A program made the position numbers and the translations under genes. A model generated the notes under the pieces. That model saw only the letters and a list, made by a program, of their open reading frames with translations, had not been told where the DNA came from and did not search any database. From Candidatus Fermentibacterota bacterium (lineage in GTDB: Bacteria > Fermentibacterota > Fermentibacteria > Fermentibacterales > Fermentibacteraceae), in contig PDSZ01000052.1 of assembly GCA_002748705.1 (NCBI GenBank), positions 1-42,162 of the forward strand: a DNA stretch of 42,162 bases, written 5' to 3'. Shown here piece after piece: positions 23,787 to 32,620 of the stretch. How positions within the stretch are numbered: the stretch's first letter is position 1; each line of letters begins with the position of its first letter.

Positions 23787-25520
23787 ATGAACAGAGTTAT
23801 TCCAGGCGGTCCGCTCAATCCTTGTCCGGAGTTTTCAAGTATTCCTGAGATGATTCAGAGAACTGCCGAAATGGTTCCTGACAGAATAGCTGTGAGGGAA
23901 CCGGCAGAACTTGGAAAGTTTCGCTCAATCAGTTACAGACAGCTGGCTGCAAACATAGACTGGGTTGCCAGGGGCATTCTTGAACTTGAGAAAGAACCTG
24001 TGGCGGCAGTGGTAGGCGCCAACAGCATCTCCTGGTACACTGTATACCTTGCAGTTCACAGGGCAGGGGGAATAGTGGTTCCCATGGATCCTGATCTTCC
24101 TGAAGCAGATATGCACACCATACTTCACTATTCAGGTGCAAACATGATTTTTCATGATTCAGATTATTCTGACCGTTTTCAGAACATGAAGGATATTATT
24201 TCAGTCACCATGAATGCGGGACTCATGGAAGATGGCAGAGGCCTGAGTTCTGTTCTTCGCCAGGGCAGAATGAGCAGTCTAAGCCTTCCTTCCGATTATG
24301 ATACCCATAAACCTGCGTTAATAAGTTATACCTCAGGTACCACAGGTCTTGCAAAGGGAGTGGTTCACTCACAGGACACCATTATCGCAGATATCAGGCA
24401 GACCATCAAGTTTGTCTTTCTGGATGAAACAGATGTATTCCTCAGCATTCTTCCTGTACACCACATGTACGAGGGAACTGCAGGTTTTCTTCTTCCTTTG
24501 TCAATGGGTGCTGAAATCGCAATCAGTCATGGACTCAGGTACATAAAAGATGATCTGGCGGCAACGAAAGCAACAGTGGTTTTTGCAGTTCCTCTGTTAT
24601 GGGAAGCGGTTTACAGGCGAATAATGGAGAGCATAAAAACCGCTTCAATGGGCAAAGCAAAACTGGGTTTCGGCATGGCTGTTTCAGCCATGAGCGAGAA
24701 GCTGGGCATAAAGGGAGTTCGGAGAAAGGTGTTCAGTAAGGTTCACGACACCTTCGGCGGTCATCTGAGACTTCTTATATCAGGAGGATCAGGTATTGAT
24801 CCTGAGGTGATAGAGGGCTTTGAAAAGCTTGGATTCAGAATACTTCAGGGATACGGTCTCACAGAAACCGCGCCGATCATTGCTGTGAACAGGGTAGATG
24901 CCAACCGTTATGGAAGCGTAGGGCCTGTTTTTTCAGAGATGGAGTGCAGAATCAGCGAACCTGACTCCTACGGTGTTGGAGAGATTCAGGTTAAGGGGCC
25001 CAATGTGATGCTGGGCTACTTTGGCGATCCTGAGGCCACAGCAGAGGTGCTTTCCAGTGACGGATGGTTCAGAACAGGTGATTTCGGTTATCTGGACCGT
25101 GACGGCTTTCTCTTCATAACAGGCCGTAAGAAGAATGTGATAATCGCCAAGAACGGCAAGAATGTTTATCCGGAAGAGATAGAAACAAGACTGAACCGGT
25201 TCTCTCATGTAAAGGAATGCATCATCTTCGGAAAGCTGTCTGAAACCAAAGGTGAAGACATTTGCGCCCTTGTCTTTCCTGACAGAGACCTTCTGATAGC
25301 AGAGGCGGAAAAAGAAAACCGCAAGCTTTCCATAAAAGATGAGATTAAAGCTGTTCGTAATGTGGTAAGGGACTACAACAGAACCGCGGAGACCCACAAG
25401 CGAATAACAGGGTTCATAATTTCTGAAGAAGAGTTCCCTAAAACCACCACAAAGAAAATCAAAAGGAAAGCCGCTCTGAAAGAAGCTGGAATCACCCCAG
25501 GCGAAATTTTCAGAGTCTGA
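23787..25520 (+). CDS. Long-chain fatty acid-CoA ligase-like AMP-binding enzyme
   Basis: An ANL-superfamily adenylating enzyme that activates a fatty acid with ATP and loads it on CoA. I choose ATG 23787 (577 residues) because GGAAGG lies about ten bases upstream; a GTG at 23730 lacks one. Motifs in order: YTSGTTGLAKG (about residue 180, P-loop), LPVHHMYEG, QGYGLTETAPI (about 355), GWFRTGDFGYLDRDGF (about 430), the hinge and lysine region GRKKNVIIAKNGKNVYPEEIE (split here: GRKKNVIIAKNG, then KNVYPEEIE), and a C-terminal TKKIKRK. No membrane helix was seen. It lies four bases before the flippase gene, so a role in lipid supply for an envelope glycan is possible. Confidence 0.9.
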   Translation: MNRVIPGGPLNPCPEFSSIPEMIQRTAEMVPDRIAVREPAELGKFRSISYRQLAANIDWVARGILELEKEPVAAVVGANSISWYTVYLAVHRAGGIVVPMDPDLPEADMHTILHYSGANMIFHDSDYSDRFQNMKDIISVTMNAGLMEDGRGLSSVLRQGRMSSLSLPSDYDTHKPALISYTSGTTGLAKGVVHSQDTIIADIRQTIKFVFLDETDVFLSILPVHHMYEGTAGFLLPLSMGAEIAISHGLRYIKDDLAATKATVVFAVPLLWEAVYRRIMESIKTASMGKAKLGFGMAVSAMSEKLGIKGVRRKVFSKVHDTFGGHLRLLISGGSGIDPEVIEGFEKLGFRILQGYGLTETAPIIAVNRVDANRYGSVGPVFSEMECRISEPDSYGVGEIQVKGPNVMLGYFGDPEATAEVLSSDGWFRTGDFGYLDRDGFLFITGRKKNVIIAKNGKNVYPEEIETRLNRFSHVKECIIFGKLSETKGEDICALVFPDRDLLIAEAEKENRKLSIKDEIKAVRNVVRDYNRTAETHKRITGFIISEEEFPKTTTKKIKRKAALKEAGITPGEIFRV

Positions 25521-25524
25521 CATA

Positions 25525-26982
25525 ATGGCAGGCAGAAGAGCCAACAGCATCTACATGCTCGCAGGGCAGATACTTGGCAAGGCCGGATTGTTCATATCGC
25601 TGATGATCTATTCCAGAATACTGGATGACAGATCCTTCGGAGAACTGTTATTTGCAACTTCCGTATCGCTTATTCTGTTCTTTCTTGCTGATATGGGTGC
25701 TTCTCTGGTTTCCACCAGGAGACTTACTGCAGAGGAGAAGCATGGGAAAATCCTTTCGACAGCGCTTCTTCTCAGAACCATTCTCACTGTTTTCAGCACA
25801 GTTCTTCTTCTCACATTAATTGCAGTTATGGGTTACGAGAAAACTCAGGTCATGTTCCTGTATCTTGTATATCCGGGATTTATTCTTGACGGTTACTGCG
25901 AGACTTTCTATGCCCTCTTCAGAGCAAGGGAAAAAATGTACTTTGAGGGTCTTGCCAGAGGGGTACAGGGGTTTCTTGCGGTTTTGATGGCCTTTGCAGT
26001 AAGAAGGTATAGCGCAGGAATCGAACTGATCGCACTGACTTATACTGCAAGGTCGCTTGTTCCTCTCATCCTTTGTGTTTGGGGTGCATTTACAATCATT
26101 GGCATTCGGCCAGTTTTTCAAGGCCAGTCCCGTGAGGTAAAAAGACTTCTGCTAGTCTCGCTTCCTCTCAGTATCATGGGTTTTCTTGTTGTGGCAGGGC
26201 AGAGGATAGATAGCACTCTTGTCAAGGCATTCATATCAGATTCTGCTGTTGCCGCCTGGCAGCAGTGTTACCGTCTCTTCGAACCTCTGGTTCTTCTTGT
26301 TGCCCCAACCCTTCTTCCCGGAGCACTTTTTCCTGATCTGTGCAGAGCTCAGAGAAAATCATGGAGAATGGTAAGGTTGCGTATACAGTGGATGACAGAA
26401 GTGTTTACCACAGGGGCGTTCTCTCTGGTAATACCGGTCTACTTTCTGGGTTTGCAGTTTCTTCATGCAGTCTGGGGTCCTGGTTTCCTCAGAGGACAGT
26501 CTTCAGAACATGTGCAGTGGGCTTTTAGTATTCTTATGTTCTGTCTTCCAGTTACCTACTGGTTTCATATCTTTCTTGCGACTGTTCTGGCCCAGGAAAG
26601 GCAGAAATCCGTACTACCAGGTGCCTTTGCTGCCTTCCTGCTTCAACTTGCCGGCTTGTATGCATCACTTGAGGTTCTCGGTCTTCCTGCAGCAGCAGTT
26701 ATGCAGTTTGTCTTTATCTCCACGCTTACACTGTGGCTTGCACTGGGAATACGAAGGAGATACGGGCCTACAGGTTTTTCTGCAGGTCTGAAAAGGCCTT
26801 TTATAAGCATTATACCATTTGCTCTAACTGCTTTCTTCGAGCCTTTTGATAACTGGCTGAACGCATTGGTATCACTGGTTGGGTTTATGACAATATGGGT
26901 GCTTTCCGGCGGGGTTTCCGCTGCTGTGAACCCTCCGCAAAAACTGGTACCTATGTGCACAAATCAGCGTAACATAGTTTGA
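25525..26982 (+). CDS. Polysaccharide flippase-like membrane protein (MOP superfamily)
   Basis: A 485-residue membrane protein with 12-14 hydrophobic helices. The start MAGRRANSIYMLAGQILGKA, then YSRILDDRSFGELLFATS, is typical of Wzx/RfbX-like polysaccharide biosynthesis flippases, which move lipid-linked oligosaccharides across the inner membrane. The ATG follows the ligase stop by four bases. No polymerase or glycosyltransferase lies next to it. The last dozen residues (PMCTNQRNIV) may come from IS630-derived DNA, since the IS remnant begins right after the stop. Confidence 0.8.
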   Translation: MAGRRANSIYMLAGQILGKAGLFISLMIYSRILDDRSFGELLFATSVSLILFFLADMGASLVSTRRLTAEEKHGKILSTALLLRTILTVFSTVLLLTLIAVMGYEKTQVMFLYLVYPGFILDGYCETFYALFRAREKMYFEGLARGVQGFLAVLMAFAVRRYSAGIELIALTYTARSLVPLILCVWGAFTIIGIRPVFQGQSREVKRLLLVSLPLSIMGFLVVAGQRIDSTLVKAFISDSAVAAWQQCYRLFEPLVLLVAPTLLPGALFPDLCRAQRKSWRMVRLRIQWMTEVFTTGAFSLVIPVYFLGLQFLHAVWGPGFLRGQSSEHVQWAFSILMFCLPVTYWFHIFLATVLAQERQKSVLPGAFAAFLLQLAGLYASLEVLGLPAAAVMQFVFISTLTLWLALGIRRRYGPTGFSAGLKRPFISIIPFALTAFFEPFDNWLNALVSLVGFMTIWVLSGGVSAAVNPPQKLVPMCTNQRNIV

Positions 26983-26991
26983 GGGTAGCCT

Positions 26992-27484
26992 GGTGTACCC
27001 TCTCCCTGGTCCACTTGAAGTGCTTGCAGCGCTCACAGCAGGCCTTCGTGAACTTTTCTATTGCATTTATGACCTGTCGTGATGATGTTCAGCTGCCATT
27101 TCGAAGAACTCTTGCCGTAAGAATACTGAACCATACCTCTATCTGATTCAGCCAACCAACTTGCGTTTGACGGTGTAAAGTGGAAGTGTACATTGGAACG
27201 CAGTGACAGCCAGTTACCTTTTTTCTTCTTGTGAGTATTCAGGTTGTCAAGAATGACATGGGAGAATCAGGAAGAGCTTTCAGGCTGTTCCTGAAGAGCC
27301 TTACACGCCACTTGCTGACAGTACCGGGCCGAACTCCGAGAACCCGGTCAATCTCATTTTTACCTGCTCCAATCAGCAGCCATGAGAATAATTCTGCTTC
27401 TGGTGCAAAGATGCTGTTGTCTGTCTTGCCGGAGCGGATGTTTTACTCCAGTGCTGCTCTCTTCCGAAAGGTCTATGGGGGCTG
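26992..27484 (-). pseudogene. IS630-family transposase remnant
   Basis: Read on the minus strand in several frames: APIDLSEE, then the helix-turn-helix part EIDRVLGVRPGTVSKWRVRL and ALPDSP, then directly HVILDNLNTHKK, HFTPSNASWL, a frameshift to NQIEVWFSILTARVLR, a TGA, and VINAIEKFTKA plus FKWTRERVH. These are the N-terminal HTH, the second Asp (DN) and the Glu region of the DDE transposase. The first catalytic Asp region is deleted. At least two frameshifts and one stop make it inactive. It lies between the flippase and the secreted protein gene on the minus strand. Confidence 0.75.
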
Positions 27485-27568
27485 ATTTGTATGCCATGAA
27501 GCCTCATTGATGAGTATACTGCATCCTCATCAAATATAGCACATGGTGTTAACTTATTCGATTAGATT

Positions 27569-29398
27569 CTAGTTAATTATTACGCTTTTCCGAATAATTT
27601 CATCCCCCTCAGAAGAGACCACTCTTAACAGGTAGTTGCCTGAGGGCAATACATTGCCGCTCAGCTCTGTCCATGGCACAGAGTTGCTTCCCTGAACAAG
27701 TTTAATCTCCTCTGATATCACCGCTCTTCCAGCCATGTCAATAGCTGTAACCGTACAGGAAGTCTGATGGTTACTTGATATCAGAAGAACCTGAGATCCG
27801 GTGGTCGGGTTGGGATAGTTTTCTGCAGTCAGATGCACTTCATTCTGGATGTCACTAAACACTGAACTCTGTTCGCTGTAAAGTGTAACAGGAAGTGAAA
27901 TAGTGTTCTCTCTGTGAAGTGAAAGGGCGATAGTGCCTGTTTCAAGCGATGTGTATCTCGTACCGGCATCAGGCTTCTCTCTCCAGGAGGTGAGTACATA
28001 AAGTGATGAACCCTGCTGAAATGTACGGAGATCGTATGCCCAGTGATCAGTGGAGCCATAGCTGTAAGTATTGTCATCAAGGGCACTGAACTCGCCGTAG
28101 TTACCTCCCCAGGGAAAGAAGAACTGACTAAAATCGATTGTCCTGATACCATCGCAGCCGTCTCCGCAGTACAGATGAATGTAGTCAGTACTGCCGTTTA
28201 CAGCACAGACATCCAGACCGAAAGTTACTGCAGCAGGATATGGGGGCAGTTTTAGCCCAGGTATTGAATTGCGACCTGCTCCCCGCCAGGAGTACCATAC
28301 ATAGGGTTTTGTGTCAGTATCCCACTGGAAAACAAATAGAGGGTTTTCAGGAGATGTGACATCCCAGACCATTATGCCCATGGTATGATTTGCCACGAAC
28401 AGCAGTTTTGAGTCATTGCCCGAGCCACAGTTGCACTCCAGTACAGCAGCCCTGTGGACATCTCCTAGTTCCTCTACATAGTTTTCGCTGCCTCCCCATC
28501 CGCCCTGCTGAGAGGCTATTCTGGTTTCAAGTGGCAGCTCGGAACTGGTGGTGTTGCTGTAGTCCCATATTGAGACGCCGCAGTTATGGTTTGTGAAATA
28601 GGCTAGGTCGTTGGCAGTGTCAAAGAAAAAATGCTCATAGGTTCTTGCTGGAACAGAGTGGTTGTTGTGCGCGAAGTACAGGTCCGGTACTGTGTATGTA
28701 TGCTTTTCATAAAACTGGTTATCAGCAGTACGGAATTCGGCAACGCAGATTAGATTGTACGCTGATCCACCCTTTGATCCATCAAGGCTTATTAAGTAAT
28801 CTCCGTTATCAGGGTTTTCTTTGCAGCAGTAAACCTCAACGGGTTCGTAAGAGTTTATATTCAGGGTGTTTTCTATGGTTATAAGCCGGTCATCGGCATT
28901 TCGTGACTCCAGCCTGATGATCATTATGTCGCCGCCGTTCGGAATACCGGATGAAGATACAGGTCTTTCCACTATTGGAACCACCAGGCACCACTCATCG
29001 GTACCGTTTATTTGAAGCTTCATGAATGCAGGGTCAAAGACGAAGTAATCATAGTCATTGTTGTTATCGGTGTAGCTGTATGTTTCCAGGTATGTTATAG
29101 TGGGGTTTACTGTGAAGTCCACCTCAAAGATAGCAATATCGTTATCACCTAGTCCTACAGCTCCCAGCCAGACATTGTCAGATATCTGTGATGAGTTTGT
29201 ACGCTGGTAGGACACCTTCTCAATAGCCAGTTGAGGGCCAAAATGGAGAGGATGACTTCCTGAAAGTTCGTATTCATCCACCATATCAAGAAAATCTGCA
29301 TCAGGAGAAATCAATGGTTGAGAGGATGGGAAAGGATGAGCGTCATCTCCACCATGAAGAAAGGGTATTATCAGAATGCTCAAAAAGAAATGTAACAT
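27569..29398 (-). CDS. Secreted propeller-like (LVIVD-type) protein with C-terminal sorting domain
   Basis: A 609-residue secreted protein; ATG 29398 follows AGGAGG by six bases. Residues 1-15 are a signal peptide. The middle has long blades with DLAYFTNHNCGVSIWDYSN, KLLFVANHTMGIMVWDVTSP and YIHLYCGDGCDGIRTIDFS, resembling LVIVD-repeat propellers of surface proteins. Residues about 530-609 form the sorting domain (NYPNPTTGSQVLLISS, VTAIDMAGRAVIS, GNYLLRVVSSEG, IRKSVIIN). It stands alone behind its own promoter (29447-29476), next to the IS630 remnant. Substrate or ligand is unknown. Confidence 0.7.
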   Translation of the reverse strand: MLHFFLSILIIPFLHGGDDAHPFPSSQPLISPDADFLDMVDEYELSGSHPLHFGPQLAIEKVSYQRTNSSQISDNVWLGAVGLGDNDIAIFEVDFTVNPTITYLETYSYTDNNNDYDYFVFDPAFMKLQINGTDEWCLVVPIVERPVSSSGIPNGGDIMIIRLESRNADDRLITIENTLNINSYEPVEVYCCKENPDNGDYLISLDGSKGGSAYNLICVAEFRTADNQFYEKHTYTVPDLYFAHNNHSVPARTYEHFFFDTANDLAYFTNHNCGVSIWDYSNTTSSELPLETRIASQQGGWGGSENYVEELGDVHRAAVLECNCGSGNDSKLLFVANHTMGIMVWDVTSPENPLFVFQWDTDTKPYVWYSWRGAGRNSIPGLKLPPYPAAVTFGLDVCAVNGSTDYIHLYCGDGCDGIRTIDFSQFFFPWGGNYGEFSALDDNTYSYGSTDHWAYDLRTFQQGSSLYVLTSWREKPDAGTRYTSLETGTIALSLHRENTISLPVTLYSEQSSVFSDIQNEVHLTAENYPNPTTGSQVLLISSNHQTSCTVTAIDMAGRAVISEEIKLVQGSNSVPWTELSGNVLPSGNYLLRVVSSEGDEIIRKSVIIN

Positions 29399-29446
29399 CA
29401 GAATCCTCCTTTTCTGTAGAACTCAGTATGGCTTTCTATTAATTGC

Positions 29447-29476
29447 ACTATAATGCCTATAATCAATGTGTGTCAA
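29447..29476 (-). promoter_or_regulatory. Promoter of the LVIVD-type protein gene
   Basis: On the minus strand TTGACA (29476-29471), an 18-base spacer and TATAGT (29452-29447), a near-consensus sigma-70-type pair about 50 bases before the start codon. The leader ends in AGGAGG. Confidence 0.6.
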
Positions 29477-29512
29477 TTTTATTCTGTAAATGCCGTACAC
29501 AGAAATCCCTGG

Positions 29513-30721
29513 TCAGTATTGGTCCTGTACATGAATAGGTCTTTTCGTATTAAAAAGCCGACAGATCTTTAAGAGAGCTGCTTTTTCTGCTCTTGTGTAT
29601 ATGAGTTCAGGAATTCTTCTGAATTTATGTCTTACAGTCACTGAACCGGAGCCGGTTTTTCTTGATTCGATAACATAGAACACAAAATGTGAGATATTCC
29701 GTTCAGTCTGCAGCTGCATATTCAGCTTCAGATTTGTGTACTTCCATCCATGAAGAACTATCTCAAGCCCGTGTCTGTCTGCAATGGGTTCAAGTTCCTT
29801 TCTCAGAAGGTCTTTGCCTCTGATAACAGGAGAAGAGGCCAATATCGCTGAATAACCGTTGTGATTCAGGTGGCTGCCAAGCCCTTCAACTATTCGCAGC
29901 GGGATTTCCATTCCAGAATCACCGCCGCCGTATGCGTCGATGTTCCTGTTGGATACTTCATTGTCAGGTATGGGAATGTATGGAGGGTTGGCAATAATAA
30001 TATCGAATGAGTCATCTATACTATCCCATAGGTTAGACTGTATGACTTTTATCCTGTCCATTCCGTTAATCATTGCAGTCACTTCTGCAAAATTCACAGC
30101 TCTGTGGTTCAGCTCAGCAGCGGTAACTGTATCGCATCTGTCTACCAGATTGTATGACTGCACAGCTGTGCCTGCACACAGATCCAGCCCTTTGCCGAAT
30201 CTCTCTTCCGGATTAAGTCTGCGGTTAACGAACCGTATAAGCTCCATGGAATCACCGCCGACATATACATAAAAATCTGTCAGTCTGTCCGCTCCCTGAT
30301 CCGGATCTGAGAGTATGAAGTATTTTCTGAAAGGAACATACCTTACAGTGCTTTGCAATGCACCTGAAACCTCAATGATCAGAGCAGATTCCAGAAGCTT
30401 TGTCAGCAGACCAATTCCCAGGAGTTTCTCTGCCTTGTCTGTATTTACAGGTATGTTGAGAAAAAACAGCCTGTACGCCGTTGTCAGAGGTTCTCTGCCG
30501 GAGAGGAACCTGCTTGCAAGGAAATCCGGCATAGCGCTGGGATGAAAACAGAATCCTTCTCTGTACGGTAGATAGACCAGCCTGTGCAATTCCTGAACTG
30601 CTCTCCATGGCGGTCGTCTGAGAGAGGGAAGGTGCTGCGTGGAATGATATTCAGCTTTTCGCAAAGCCTCTGCCACATCTCCCAGAATGTCAATGTAATC
30701 CTTTATCTGTTCATTCTTCAT
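29513..30721 (-). CDS. SAM-dependent methyltransferase of the NPPY type
   Basis: A 402-residue soluble protein. Residues about 1-165 are an N-terminal domain with no clear family. The Rossmann methyltransferase domain starts near 170 with the SAM motif GLDLCAGTAVQSYNL (about 178), TAAELNHRAVNFAE (about 200), IKVIQSNLWDSI and the catalytic motif IIIANPPYIPIP (NPPY at 245-248), as in PrmC/HemK-like and some N6-adenine or protein-glutamine methyltransferases. The order motif I then NPPY and the gap fit the small-substrate or PrmC-like class. Substrate unknown. Its stop is about 115 bases before the minus-strand gene at 29398, in the leader of that gene. About 290 bases before the next gene hold nothing recognised. 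Confidence 0.8.
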   Translation of the reverse strand: MKNEQIKDYIDILGDVAEALRKAEYHSTQHLPSLRRPPWRAVQELHRLVYLPYREGFCFHPSAMPDFLASRFLSGREPLTTAYRLFFLNIPVNTDKAEKLLGIGLLTKLLESALIIEVSGALQSTVRYVPFRKYFILSDPDQGADRLTDFYVYVGGDSMELIRFVNRRLNPEERFGKGLDLCAGTAVQSYNLVDRCDTVTAAELNHRAVNFAEVTAMINGMDRIKVIQSNLWDSIDDSFDIIIANPPYIPIPDNEVSNRNIDAYGGGDSGMEIPLRIVEGLGSHLNHNGYSAILASSPVIRGKDLLRKELEPIADRHGLEIVLHGWKYTNLKLNMQLQTERNISHFVFYVIESRKTGSGSVTVRHKFRRIPELIYTRAEKAALLKICRLFNTKRPIHVQDQY

Positions 30722-31012
30722 GCTGAGAATATACGGAATCAGATTTGCTCAAGGAAAGATACTTCTGCCTGTAATAGGCGGATTTCTGACAGTACTTGCT
30801 GATTAAAACATATCCCTTTGTTAAGTCTTTTTACTGTTATTATTTTTCTGAACCCAGCTCTTGTGACCCTGTGTTTTCTTGGTAATACCAGACTATGCAG
30901 CCATGAAGAGCGGCGGCTTTATTCGCCTTACTCTTTTCCAGCGTTATAACAGTACTCTGTGACATAAGGGAACCAATATGCTATTTTCCTGTTCTTCAGG
31001 AAGAGGAAAGCA

Positions 31013-32431
31013 ATGAAGGCAGCACTTGTCTATCCCAGATACAAATGGTTCGAGTACAACGGTCTCGCAGAGCCGCTGGGCGTTCTTCACCTTGTAAGCG
31101 CGCTTCGTGAAGCAGGCCATCAGCCGGTATATGTTGACTACTCTCCCTGTGAGAATATTGATGAGCTGGATCATCTTGTGGAGGGCTGCGGTCTTGTTGC
31201 AGTTGCCATCTCCGCAGCAGCCAAGCTTGAGAGAGCCACTGTGGTAACCGCTCATCTGAGAACTGTTGCGCCAGATGCTCTTTTTACTGTTGGCGGTGCT
31301 TATCCCAGCATTTTTCCAAAGAAGGCCCTGGAGGCCACAGGTGCCGACGCCGCTCTTCTGGGAGAATCTGAAGAGGTAATAGTAGAGCTTGCTGACGCTA
31401 TTGAGGCAGGTCAGGACTACAGTAAAATCAGGAATCTGGTTGTCAGAAACGATGACGGCTCATTTATTCATAATCCCAGAAGACCTGTGCCCCATGATCT
31501 TAATGTTCTGCCGTTCCCTGCCAGGGATGTTGTTGACTATGACTGGTATCTGGCTAACGGTATGGCAGAGTTCGGAATGGTCACCACCAGAGGATGCCCT
31601 TTCAAGTGCATATACTGCAAACCCAGCACCGACAAGATTTACGGTGGTGGCATACGGTTTCGTTCTGCTGAGAATGTGGTTGAGGAAATTAAGGAACTGG
31701 CTGCTCTTCGAAAAACCGACTTCCTGCGTATTTTTTTCAAGGACGATACCATTACCATGCATCCTGTCAGGTGGTTCAGGAAATACAGGGATCTGCTGAG
31801 AGAGTATGAAATATCTGTGGAGTGGCACTGCAACAGCAGGGTGGATACAGTCACCAGAGACAAGATAAGGGTGATGAAGGAAAGCGGATGCCACTGTATT
31901 TCATTCGGAGTCGAGAGCGGCAGCCAGAAGATTCTGGATTTCTACAAGAAGGGAACCACGCCGGAACAGGCCATTGATGCATTTGGATGGTGTCACGAAT
32001 TTGATGTGGAGGCCACAGCCAACCTGATGATCGGTTTTCCCATGGAAACCGATGATGACCTCAGGCAGACCTATGAACTTCTTAAAAAGATAAAACCTGA
32101 TGACATCATAGTTTATTTCTCAACGGCTATACCAGGAAGGTACATACATGACTGGGCAAGAGAGAACGGCTATCTGAAGAATGAGGAGAACCCTGAGCTG
32201 CTTGATCCTGCAAGAAACCGAGCCCATGAAGTGATGAATATGCGGCTGCCTAACCTGTCGGTAGATGATGTGATAGGCTGGAAGCACAAGATCGAGCGGT
32301 ACAGGAGCTGGAGAAAAATAACCACCTTCAGCAATGTGCGACGCTGGGCAGGAGAGCTGTTTTCCCAGCCGGGCATGGCACTTGGAAAGGCTGGAAGGGT
32401 GCTTCGGGGATTTCGCGGGCAGGGAGATTAA
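31013..32431 (+). CDS. B12-binding-domain radical SAM protein
   Basis: A 472-residue protein. Residues about 1-130 look like a cobalamin-binding Rossmann domain (ALVYPRYKWFEYNGLAEPLG, LHLVSALREAGH, VGGAYPSIFPKKAL). The usual DXHXXG is not visible, so B12 may bind base-off or not at all. The radical SAM core follows with C195-X3-C199-X2-C202 (RGCPFKCIYC), FFKDDTITM, CISFGVESGSQKIL and LMIGFPMETDDDL. The family (BchE/hopanoid-type, B12-radical SAM) methylates or rearranges unactivated carbons; the substrate is not evident. ATG 31013 follows AGGAAGAGG. It is about 15 kb from the riboswitch locus, so B12 demand is plausible. Confidence 0.88.
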   Translation: MKAALVYPRYKWFEYNGLAEPLGVLHLVSALREAGHQPVYVDYSPCENIDELDHLVEGCGLVAVAISAAAKLERATVVTAHLRTVAPDALFTVGGAYPSIFPKKALEATGADAALLGESEEVIVELADAIEAGQDYSKIRNLVVRNDDGSFIHNPRRPVPHDLNVLPFPARDVVDYDWYLANGMAEFGMVTTRGCPFKCIYCKPSTDKIYGGGIRFRSAENVVEEIKELAALRKTDFLRIFFKDDTITMHPVRWFRKYRDLLREYEISVEWHCNSRVDTVTRDKIRVMKESGCHCISFGVESGSQKILDFYKKGTTPEQAIDAFGWCHEFDVEATANLMIGFPMETDDDLRQTYELLKKIKPDDIIVYFSTAIPGRYIHDWARENGYLKNEENPELLDPARNRAHEVMNMRLPNLSVDDVIGWKHKIERYRSWRKITTFSNVRRWAGELFSQPGMALGKAGRVLRGFRGQGD

Positions 32432-32620
32432 TCCGTTCACTCAAAGAAGGTTTTTACCTTCCGGTAAAGTCCAGTATTGTAAGACCACTTTTTGAACAAG
32501 TCAAAGTATTGTATAGTAGGTTACTGAGAGCCCCTACATGTGGCTTCTCCTTCTGCGTAACAGGTTCAGGCACATCATGTAGGGCAATAAGTTCAACAAC
32601 GATCCAGATATGGTGGTACA

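Noticed and set aside
32446..32460. GAAGGT-TTT-ACCTTC hairpin after the radical SAM gene as a terminator
   Set aside because: Stem of only six pairs and no T-run after it; too weak to call.
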